18,668 nucleotides of DNA, from contig CAKPFH010000030.1 in assembly GCA_934153655.1 (NCBI GenBank), positions 1 to 18,668 on the forward strand. Reading direction: 5' to 3'. This document shows positions 6,847 through 12,545 of the stretch, one piece after another; the stretch's first letter is position 1; every line of letters begins with the position of its first letter. A program made the position numbers and the translations under genes. The DNA is from an uncultured Bacilli bacterium. GTDB taxonomy: Bacteria > Bacillota_I > Bacilli_A > RF39 > UBA660. The notes beneath the pieces are model-generated. The model had not been told where the DNA came from. It searched no databases and was given only the letters and a program-made list of their open reading frames with translations.

Positions 6847-7749
6847 GTGAAGAAAATACTATATTGGTTTGTATTTTTATTACTATTTTCTTTAACTTTT
6901 TATTATCGTGAAGATATTTTAGTTTATTATAATAAATATTTATCTAATAATAAACAAGTTCCTACTGTTATTCAAAAAAATGATTATTATCGTAACTATG
7001 ATTTTAAATATATAACTAATACTGATAATTTTATACCTAATAATAAACAAGATATTTTAAATATATATTATACTATTTTAAATAGTGGTATGGATAACTT
7101 TACTTTTTATTGTCAAAATGAATATGAAACATGTTTAGATGATGTTAAAAGTATTGCTTATAATAAAACTATTTTATCTAATATAAATGATTTTGTTCAT
7201 CCTTATAATAGTTTTAATCAAATAGAAACTTCTTTTGATTCTTTAGGTAAAATAGATGTAAAAGTAAAACATAATTATACAAATGATATGAAAGTTTTAC
7301 TTAATTATAAAGTAGACGAAGTTATTAAAGATAAAATTAAAGATAATATGACTAAGGTTGAAAAAATAAGAGTAATTCATGATTATATAATTGATAATAG
7401 TAAATATGATAAAAATAGAAGTGATAATAATATATTTGATTATCAATCTAATACAGCCTATGGAGTTTTACTAGAAGGATATGGAATTTGTAGTGGTTAC
7501 ACAGATAGTATGATGTTATTTTTAGAAAGACTTGGTATTGAAAGTTATAAAGTATCAAGTGAAAATCATGTTTGGAATAAGGTTTTAATAGATAATAAAT
7601 GGTATAATTTAGATTTAACTTGGGATGATCCAGTTAATAGTGATGGAAGTGATTCTATTTTACATGATTTCTTTTTAGTAACTGATGAAGAAATGTTAAA
7701 AAATGATAAAACTGAACATATATATGATAAAAGTGTCTATTTAAATTAG
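6847..7749 (+). CDS. Membrane-anchored transglutaminase-like (Cys-His-Asp) protein
   Basis: An N-terminal segment (about 4-20, KILYWFVFLLLFSLTFYY) should act as an uncleaved anchor, leaving a roughly 280-residue domain outside. The C-terminal half is a transglutaminase-like fold with the catalytic triad Cys215 in YGICSGY, His241 in ENHVWN and Asp256 in LDLTWDDP. Such bacterial proteins are mostly peptidases or peptide-modifying enzymes of unknown substrate. Residues 40-140 form an unassigned extracytoplasmic N-terminal domain. Start: GTG 6847 lies 3 nt after GGGTGAGG (6836-6843), while GTG 6838 lies inside that ribosome binding site, so 6847 is preferred. The stop sits in the loop of a terminator shared with yidD. 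Confidence 0.8.
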   Translation: MKKILYWFVFLLLFSLTFYYREDILVYYNKYLSNNKQVPTVIQKNDYYRNYDFKYITNTDNFIPNNKQDILNIYYTILNSGMDNFTFYCQNEYETCLDDVKSIAYNKTILSNINDFVHPYNSFNQIETSFDSLGKIDVKVKHNYTNDMKVLLNYKVDEVIKDKIKDNMTKVEKIRVIHDYIIDNSKYDKNRSDNNIFDYQSNTAYGVLLEGYGICSGYTDSMMLFLERLGIESYKVSSENHVWNKVLIDNKWYNLDLTWDDPVNSDGSDSILHDFFLVTDEEMLKNDKTEHIYDKSVYLN

Positions 7750-7761
7750 GCACTTTTATTT
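7729..7761 (+). terminator. Shared terminator between the transglutaminase-like gene and yidD
   Basis: A 9-bp stem (AAAAGTGTC 7729-7737 with 7749-7757, one wobble) with an 11-nt loop, then TTTTATTTT on the plus strand. The left arm is A-rich, so it can also work for yidD on the minus strand. Confidence 0.7.
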
Positions 7762-7962
7762 TAAAGGATCATATCCTCCTTTACTAAAGGGATTACATCT
7801 AATAATTCTTTTTATTCCTAGATATAAGCCTTTAATTGAACCATACTTAGTAATTGCTTCTATCATATAATTAGAACAAGTTGGATAAAATTTACAACTA
7901 TAATGAAACTTGCCAGGAACTTTTTGATATAATTTAATTAATTTTATTAATAAGTTTTTCAT
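7756..7962 (-). CDS. yidD: Membrane protein insertion efficiency factor YidD
   Basis: Small peripheral membrane protein that helps YidC/SecYEG insert membrane proteins. The 68-residue sequence carries the family core: IKLYQKVPGKFHYSCKFYPTCSNYMIEAI and IKRIIRCNPFSKGGYDPLK, with the conserved cysteines (CKFYPTCSNY, RCNPF) and the terminal GGYDP. ATG 7962 has no clear ribosome binding site. The best promoter would start transcription about one base upstream, so the message could be leaderless. In many Bacillota yidD lies near rnpA/yidC; here it stands alone beside a tRNA. Confidence 0.95.
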   Translation of the reverse strand: MKNLLIKLIKLYQKVPGKFHYSCKFYPTCSNYMIEAITKYGSIKGLYLGIKRIIRCNPFSKGGYDPLK

Positions 7963-7969
7963 GATTTCT

Positions 7970-7998
7970 ATTTTAACTTAAATTTTAAAAAATAACAA
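7970..7998 (-). promoter_or_regulatory. Possible yidD promoter
   Basis: Minus-strand TTGTTA (7993-7998), 17-bp spacer, TAAAAT (7970-7975). It is directly back to back with the tRNA promoter -35 (7999-8004). Confidence 0.45.
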
Positions 7999-8027
7999 TT
8001 GCTAATTTAAATAATTTTTAGTATACT
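7999..8027 (+). promoter_or_regulatory. Sigma-A promoter of tRNA-Gln
   Basis: TTGCTA (7999-8004), 17-bp spacer, TATACT (8022-8027), 11 bases before the tRNA. Confidence 0.75.
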
Positions 8028-8038
8028 TATTAAGTAAT

Positions 8039-8112
8039 TGCCCCATAGCCAAGTGGTAAGGCAGTGGACTCTGACTCCATCAGCGTTAGTTCGAATCTAA
8101 CTGGGGCAACCA
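8039..8112 (+). tRNA. tRNA-Gln (anticodon CTG)
   Basis: A complete cloverleaf: acceptor TGCCCCA pairs with TGGGGCA (8102-8108), discriminator A, and an encoded CCA at 8110-8112. The anticodon loop is CTCTGAC, giving anticodon CTG. The T-arm has GTTCGAATC. In so A+T-rich a genome CAG codons are rare, so this should be a second glutamine tRNA beside the TTG one. It marks the edge of the accessory Abi island. Confidence 0.93.
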
Positions 8113-8123
8113 AATAGCAAATT

Positions 8124-8150
8124 AACCCTTATTTTATAAGGGTTTTATTA
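8124..8150 (+). terminator. Terminator of tRNA-Gln
   Basis: A perfect 9-bp stem (8124-8132 with 8136-8144), 3-nt loop, then TTTATTATTATT. Confidence 0.8.
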
Positions 8151-8164
8151 TTATTTTTATTATC

Positions 8165-8188
8165 TAGGTACATTTTAGGTACATTTTT
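8165..8188 (+). repeat. 11-bp tandem direct repeat next to tRNA-Gln
   Basis: TAGGTACATTT occurs twice in tandem (8165-8175 and 8176-8186). Short direct repeats of this type just beyond a tRNA can be integrase arm-type binding sites. No integrase gene is present, so at most this is a scar. Confidence 0.5.
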
Positions 8189-8502
8189 ACAAATATTTAA
8201 TTTTACATTATATTATGCATAAACATACTTATTAACATAAAATGTGCATATTTACACAAAAAGGTTGTTTTTTTAACTTTTCATGTTATAATTTAACAAG
8301 AAAGAAAAAATACTTAAATTTTTAATTAAGTATTAAAAATATGATATTTTGTAGCAAGAATTAAAAAATAAAATTAGAATTGAAAAATCTACAATTTTCA
8401 AAATTAAAAATAAGTAATGAAATTAATTTCACTTATATTAATAAAAATATTTTTAAAATATATAAGAAACGAGGTGAAAAAAGTCAAAATTTTATTTTTG
8501 GT
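8189..8502 (+). other. Gene-free spacer with a promoter and several weak hairpins
   Basis: About 300 bases between the tRNA-Gln terminator region and the Abi promoter. It holds a good promoter (8265-8292), then A+T-only inverted repeats: AATACTTAA/TTAAGTATT near 8309-8334, TTGAAAA/TTTTCAA near 8380-8402 and TGAAATT/AATTTCA near 8417-8430. A Shine-Dalgarno-like GAGGTGAAAAAA follows at 8471. A 19-codon frame from GTG 8474 (MKKVKILFLVSTQGIDIYN) ends inside the Abi promoter spacer. It may be an RNA leader, a remnant of a lost gene start, or neutral sequence. Confidence 0.35.
8265..8292 (+). promoter_or_regulatory. Promoter with no assigned gene
   Basis: TTGTTT (8265-8270), 16-bp spacer, TATAAT (8287-8292). 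It points toward the Abi locus but no long ORF starts within 250 bases. Confidence 0.5.
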
Positions 8503-8516
8503 TTCCACACAAGGTA

Positions 8517-8544
8517 TTGACATTTATAACTAATAATGTATAAT
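8517..8544 (+). promoter_or_regulatory. Consensus promoter of the Abi RNA and gene
   Basis: Perfect TTGACA (8517-8522), 16-bp spacer, perfect TATAAT (8539-8544). Transcription should begin near 8551, only 9 bases before the hairpin-terminator. Confidence 0.88.
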
Positions 8545-8550
8545 AATTGT

Positions 8551-8592
8551 TGTAAGTGATCTTCGGTATCCCGTGTGGACCGAGGACTTTTT
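8551..8592 (+). ncRNA. Short hairpin RNA upstream of the Abi gene (AbiF-RNA-like antitoxin or attenuator)
   Basis: An 8-bp stem TCTTCGGT/ACCGAGGA (8560-8567 with 8579-8586, one G-U pair) has an 11-nt loop ATCCCGTGTGG and is followed by CTTTTT, so it reads as an intrinsic terminator just after a perfect promoter. The RNA would be about 40 nt. A structured RNA upstream of AbiF/Abi_2 genes is known, and such RNAs have been reported to act with the protein as toxin-antitoxin partners; that is recalled knowledge. Here the 3' arm also contains GAGG, the only ribosome binding site for ATG 8597, so folding should limit translation as well as transcription of the gene. The loop is complementary to the loop of the hairpin at 9555-9581. 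Confidence 0.6.
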
Positions 8593-8596
8593 ATTT

Positions 8597-9560
8597 ATGA
8601 AAGAATTTAAAACAATAGAAGAACAAATAAGTTTATTAAAAGCAAGAAATATTACATTTGATAATGAAGATAATGCAAAAAAAATATTGCTAAATAACAA
8701 TTATTATAATATTATTAATGGATATAAAGATTTGTTTTTAAGTAGTGATAATCCATTAGTTTATAAAGAAGGAACAAAATTTGAAGAAATATATGCTCTA
8801 TATGAATTTGATAGACAATTAAGAAATATATTTTTAGAGTATATTCTTAAAATTGAAAATTCTTTAAGATCGTTAGTTGCTTATTACTTTTCACAATCTT
8901 ATGGAAATGATAATTATTTAAAAATAGACAATTTCGAAACATTTAAAAATACTAACTCAACAGCAGAAAAAAAACAAAAGCAATTTAAATATATTCAAAT
9001 ATTATTTGGAAATATAAACAAAAATATAGCCAACAATATTGATAATAAGTATATTGGTCATTATATAACCAATTATGGATTATGGATTTATACCACTTTG
9101 GGTATTAGTTAACATTTTATCATTTGGAGATATTTGTAATTTTTATAAATTAATGAAACAAAAAGAAAGAATAAAAATATCCATGAATTTTAATATTCAA
9201 GAAATTGATTTATCAAGTTTGCTTAATATTTTATGCAAAGTTAGAAATTTATGTGCACACGATGAAAGGCTATATAATTATGATTTTCCAGCATTTACTG
9301 GAATTAATGACACTAAATATCATTTTTTACTAAATTTACCAAAAGTAAACGGAAGATATGCAATTGGAAAAAATGACTTATATGCAGTCGTTATATCCCT
9401 AAAATTACTTTTAAATGAAGAAGATTATTCTAAATTTCACCATAAACTATTTAGTCGAATCATGAGTATACAATCTAAATTATCTACAATTTTATTAAAA
9501 GATGTATTAAATAGTATGAACTTTCCTGATAATTGGCATGATATATTAAAAATGTCCTAA
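8597..9560 (+). pseudogene. Abi_2/AbiF-family HEPN ribonuclease-like gene, frameshifted by a 7-bp tandem duplication
   Basis: Family members act as abortive-infection or toxin proteins, thought to cleave RNA through a HEPN fold. The N-terminal part (8597-9080) shows the family start KTIEEQISLLKARNI and the LYEFDRQLRNIFLEYILKIENSLRSLVA-type helices (each quoted part seen separately). The second part (from 9075 in another frame) has IPLWVLVNILSFGDICNFYKLM and the HEPN motif RNLCAH (R-x4-H). TATGGAT is duplicated in tandem at 9074-9087. Deleting one copy gives an unbroken 318-residue protein with NYGFIPLWVLV at the join, as in the family. As it stands translation stops at 9110-9112, before the catalytic motif. 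ATG 8597 is chosen over GTG 8573, which lies in the hairpin loop. The locus sits beside a tRNA, typical of acquired defence genes. Confidence 0.8.
9074..9087 (+). repeat. 7-bp tandem duplication inactivating the Abi gene
   Basis: Two adjacent copies of TATGGAT (9074-9080, 9081-9087); the period-7 tract extends over 9072-9088. It shifts the frame by +1. Removal of either copy restores the reading frame. Confidence 0.9.
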
Positions 9561-9581
9561 GTCCACACGGGATACTTAGGA
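9555..9581 (+). ncRNA. Hairpin at the Abi stop codon with a loop complementary to the upstream hairpin
   Basis: A perfect 8-bp stem TCCTAAGT/ACTTAGGA (9555-9562 with 9574-9581) has an 11-nt loop CCACACGGGAT and contains the gene's stop codon. Its loop is the exact reverse complement of the upstream loop. Read on the minus strand it is the same type of unit as the upstream hairpin: loop ATCCCGTGTGG and a following TTTTT (complement of 9548-9552). The stems of the two units differ at three pairs and each change is compensated. No strong minus-strand promoter is visible beyond it. Confidence 0.6.
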
Positions 9582-9670
9582 TCATTTAATATTATGCACG
9601 ATTATTTTTTTATAATACTATCATCTATATTAAAATCATAAAAAAACAAAAATACAAAATTAAAAAATAG

Positions 9671-9695
9671 AAAAAGAATGACTAATATGTCATTC
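9671..9695 (-). terminator. Terminator of the 577-residue membrane-protein gene
   Basis: Minus-strand GAATGAC/GTCATTC stem (9689-9695 with 9676-9682) then TTTTT (complement of 9671-9675). The TAG stop (9682-9684) lies in the hairpin. Confidence 0.75.
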
Positions 9696-11415
9696 CTCCC
9701 CATTCAACGGCAGTAAATCCTACTCTTTCAAAACTTTCTAATTGTTGTTCTTTAATATTTATTTTTTCATTTACTTTTTTAATATGAATATTAACTCTTA
9801 ATAAAGAATCAGGTGTTGGTTCTATTATTAATTTGTTATTTAATTCTCTTTCCTCCGTTAATTCAAAGTAAACTAAACTTTGGTTATTATTTTCTAAAAT
9901 TGGTAACCAATACATAATAAATTCATTTCTTTCTCTTGGATTTAAACCAATTAAAGTTAGTTTTTCTTCTAAGAAATTAATTGCATTTTCCTTTGTTACA
10001 TAAAAGCCTTCATCAAATGATACTTCATGATGTCTAACTTCGTCCCAGTACAAAGCATAATAATATTTATTATTACTATCAAGTAAATCACCATTAGGAC
10101 TTGCTACTACTTGCCACTTTTTATTATACTTAGGATAAGTCGTAGTTAAATATTCAGGATGAAGAAATCTTACTGTTACTTTAGTTTCTTCCGTTGGATA
10201 TAAATATAAAACTGGTTTAGCACGTCCTCCCATTTCTTCTTTAATAGGATATGTTACTATTTCACTTCCGGTATAACAATATTCCATACCATAATTATCA
10301 CCTATTTTACTTTGATAATAAATAACTAAATATAATCCTTCTTTTTTATCAGGTTCATTTAATTTATCAAGATCATCTCTTGTATAATAACCTGATAAAT
10401 ATATATCATAATTATAACTATTATTCCATTTAACTATTTCTTTACTAGAACCATCATTTAAATCTTCAACAACTAAATTAGAATTTTTAACATAGATAAT
10501 TTTATCTTGAACTAATTGTTTAAAATTTTCATATCTATTAGATGTATTAATTAATTTACCAGTACTATCATATTTCTTAACAACATTATTTTCATTTAAA
10601 TATAAATAACCTTTGGAAAAAGAATAATCAAATTCTAAAAAATAATTTTCACTTCTATCTTCAGGTAACTTATATATTTCTTTTTTATCATTACTATAAG
10701 CAGCTTCTAAAGTACATACATCAACACAATAACTTAAAGTATAAAAATACTTATCATTATATTTATTTATATTATAGGAAATACTAGGTATTTCTTTACT
10801 TTTATCACTTAACTCAACTTTTTCATCTTTTATATTTAATAAATAACCAAAAGCTTCATCATCAGTATAAGTATAAGCACTTAAATAATTATTATCTAAA
10901 ATATCTAAGTTTTGATAAGTTTTAACAAATTTACTTTTTTTAGTAGTTAAATCATAATAAGAAGAATTTTCATCAATATTTTTATAAACTATACCAATTA
11001 CTTCATCATTGTAAACATTTAAATCATAAGCATCATAATTACTTTCTAAATCTACTTTAATTATATTTTTAGTTTTATCATTATAAATTTTTAAACCATT
11101 ATCATTATATAAAACAATATTTTTAGTATCATTAGTTAATATATTAGTACCATTACTTTCAGTCTTAATAGTAAAAGCTTTTGTTTTGCAAATATCATTT
11201 ATTTCTTTACTATTACACAATACATTACTAACTGTTTTATATACATCCATAGTATATTTATAATTTGTTGTATCAACCAAATTATTATCTTTATTATCAT
11301 CACTAGAATTTATTTCTAAATAAATGAAATAACCTATTCCTAAAAGAATTAATAATAAAATTATAATTATTAAAATAATTCCCCCTGAACCTTTTTTCTT
11401 AGAATTATCTTCCAT
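9682..11415 (-). CDS. Membrane-anchored extracytoplasmic protein of unknown function
   Basis: 577 residues. A short basic N-terminus (KKKGSGG) and one strong membrane helix (about 13-34) are followed by a large outside region rich in Asn, Asp, Lys and Tyr. Residues about 45-390 look like repeated beta strands, possibly a propeller-like fold (many strand-turn patterns such as NGLKIYNDKTKNIIKVD), with a few cysteines. From residue 395 a distinct C-terminal module begins (KPVLYLYPTEE, then TTTYPKYNKKWQV, YWLP and a final AVEWGG). I recall this as a conserved C-terminal domain of secreted proteins in Bacillota without a known function. ATG 11415 has AGGAGAATGAT upstream. It is transcribed from its own promoter (11439-11466) and downstream of a small membrane protein gene on the same strand. 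Confidence 0.7.
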   Translation of the reverse strand: MEDNSKKKGSGGIILIIIILLLILLGIGYFIYLEINSSDDNKDNNLVDTTNYKYTMDVYKTVSNVLCNSKEINDICKTKAFTIKTESNGTNILTNDTKNIVLYNDNGLKIYNDKTKNIIKVDLESNYDAYDLNVYNDEVIGIVYKNIDENSSYYDLTTKKSKFVKTYQNLDILDNNYLSAYTYTDDEAFGYLLNIKDEKVELSDKSKEIPSISYNINKYNDKYFYTLSYCVDVCTLEAAYSNDKKEIYKLPEDRSENYFLEFDYSFSKGYLYLNENNVVKKYDSTGKLINTSNRYENFKQLVQDKIIYVKNSNLVVEDLNDGSSKEIVKWNNSYNYDIYLSGYYTRDDLDKLNEPDKKEGLYLVIYYQSKIGDNYGMEYCYTGSEIVTYPIKEEMGGRAKPVLYLYPTEETKVTVRFLHPEYLTTTYPKYNKKWQVVASPNGDLLDSNNKYYYALYWDEVRHHEVSFDEGFYVTKENAINFLEEKLTLIGLNPRERNEFIMYWLPILENNNQSLVYFELTEERELNNKLIIEPTPDSLLRVNIHIKKVNEKINIKEQQLESFERVGFTAVEWGGMTY

Positions 11416-11438
11416 ATCATTCTCCTATTCTTAATTTA

Positions 11439-11466
11439 ATTATACACCAAATAATTATTAATACAA
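11439..11466 (-). promoter_or_regulatory. Promoter of the 577-residue protein gene
   Basis: Minus-strand TTGTAT (11461-11466), 16-bp spacer, TATAAT (11439-11444). Confidence 0.6.
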
Positions 11467-11496
11467 GAAAAAAAGATTTTTATTTATCAAATCTTT
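11465..11496 (-). terminator. Terminator of the small membrane protein gene
   Basis: Minus-strand AAAGATTT/AAATCTTT stem (11489-11496 with 11472-11479) followed by a T run. It overlaps the -35 region of the next gene's promoter. Confidence 0.6.
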
Positions 11497-11719
11497 CATT
11501 TAATATTTCAGCATCGGGCACTCTTTCTTTTCTTTCTTTAACTTTCTTTTTTATTTTAAACTTACCTTGTTTATATAATATGTATAAATAATAACCTATA
11601 ATTAATATAGCAATTACTGGTAATATATAAACAAATAATTTAATTACAATAAAAACTATAAAACCTGTTATTAATAAACCTAAAATCATTCTTAATATAT
11701 ACTTAATATCATTATTCAT
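11480..11719 (-). CDS. Small two-helix membrane protein
   Basis: 79 residues from ATG 11719, chosen because AAAGGAGAA lies directly upstream; an ATG five codons earlier precedes that ribosome binding site. Two adjacent hydrophobic helices (about 8-28 and 30-46) are followed by a strongly basic tail (KQGKFKIKKKVKERKERV) and an acidic end. The basic tail suggests both ends in the cytoplasm. No family recognised. It is the first gene of a minus-strand pair with the 577-residue protein, though a terminator and a new promoter separate them, and it diverges from the tyrosine-rich gene. Confidence 0.65.
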   Translation of the reverse strand: MNNDIKYILRMILGLLITGFIVFIVIKLFVYILPVIAILIIGYYLYILYKQGKFKIKKKVKERKERVPDAEILNERFDK

Positions 11720-11743
11720 AAATTCTCCTTTCATTGTTACCTA

Positions 11744-11749
11744 ATTATA
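11744..11749 (-). promoter_or_regulatory. -10 element of the small membrane protein gene
   Basis: Minus-strand TATAAT 25 bases before ATG 11719. The -35 at the proper distance (CTTTAT) is weak. Confidence 0.45.
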
Positions 11750-11779
11750 ACATGATAAAGAAAAATAATAAAGAAATTC

Positions 11780-11808
11780 TAGACAAATTTCATATTTCTT
11801 TATATTAT
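11780..11808 (+). promoter_or_regulatory. Promoter of the tyrosine-rich protein gene
   Basis: TAGACA (11780-11785), 17-bp spacer, TATTAT (11803-11808). The start near 11815 leaves only the ribosome binding site as leader. Confidence 0.6.
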
Positions 11809-11825
11809 AAAGACATGAGGTGTTT

Positions 11826-12527
11826 ATGAAAAGATATAAAAATATTAAAATACCATATTTCTATTATAATAAAATTAAAGGTTGTTGTTACTATGTTTAT
11901 AATAATAAATATTATAATAATATTTATGAGGCTACAAAAGATTATCTTGGTTATGAATTAACTTATCATTTTCTTTATAACAATGAATTAAGAGAAGTTC
12001 ATGACTTAGAACATATATGTGAATATATTCTTTTAAAAGGAAGTTTTTCTATTCCAGATAAATATAAACATGAATATAGTTTGATAGAATATCAAGAATT
12101 AAATAGATTATATAAAAATATAAATAAATTTGAATTTAAAGAATATTATTATCAAAGACCTATTTTAAAATATTTATTAGAAGAACCTATTTCTTGTTAT
12201 TTAAAATATAAATATTATAAACTATATAAAAATTGTAATTATCCAAGAAAAATATATTCTAAATTCTTAAAAAAAGAAATATTTATCTATAAAGGTTATA
12301 TTTATTATACTATAAATGATATATTAGAATTAAATTATTATTATGAATTTAATAAACCTTTAATATCAGGTTATCAAGTACATGAACATGAATTTAATCT
12401 AGTTATAAAAGAAATACTTAAGTCTTTTAAAGAATTTAAAATTTATAAAGAACAAGAAAAATATTATAGTAAACAAGAATTAATTTTTCTTAATAAATTA
12501 ATTAATAAATTAAAAAAAATAATGTGA
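11826..12527 (+). CDS. Tyrosine-rich cytoplasmic protein of unknown function
   Basis: No family recognised. The 233-residue protein from ATG 11826 (GAGGTG ribosome binding site, 11817-11822) contains 41 tyrosines, about 18 percent, often in pairs or triplets (YYYQ, NYYYEF), with many Lys, Asn and Ile. Part of this bias follows from the A+T-rich code, but its neighbours are far lower. There is no signal peptide or membrane helix. Short patterns such as KKEIFIYKGYIYYTINDI look like beta hairpins; the N-terminal YYVYNNKYYNNIYEATKDYL is similar in form to IYKGYIYYTINDILEL, hinting at two repeats of a small domain with an interrupted strand-helix unit. The TGA stop lies in the terminator shared with the FemX gene. 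Confidence 0.6.
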   Translation: MKRYKNIKIPYFYYNKIKGCCYYVYNNKYYNNIYEATKDYLGYELTYHFLYNNELREVHDLEHICEYILLKGSFSIPDKYKHEYSLIEYQELNRLYKNINKFEFKEYYYQRPILKYLLEEPISCYLKYKYYKLYKNCNYPRKIYSKFLKKEIFIYKGYIYYTINDILELNYYYEFNKPLISGYQVHEHEFNLVIKEILKSFKEFKIYKEQEKYYSKQELIFLNKLINKLKKIM

Positions 12528-12545
12528 TTATTACATTATTTTTTT
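12513..12545 (+). terminator. Shared bidirectional terminator
   Basis: A perfect 13-bp stem (12513-12525 with 12533-12545), 7-nt loop, A run on one side and T run on the other. It carries the stop codons of both convergent genes. Confidence 0.82.

Noticed and set aside
8573..8596. GTG 8573 as the Abi start
   Set aside because: It sits in the hairpin loop ahead of the T run, and the extra residues are not family-like; ATG 8597 follows the GAGG site.
9075..9560. Separate downstream Abi gene starting at ATG 9075
   Set aside because: The ATG lies in the duplicated heptamer, has no ribosome binding site, and the product lacks the N-terminal half; a frameshifted single gene explains it better.
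8560..9581. CRISPR-like or insertion-sequence reading of the inverted repeats
   Set aside because: Only two units, no spacers, no transposase and no target-site duplication seen around the repeats.
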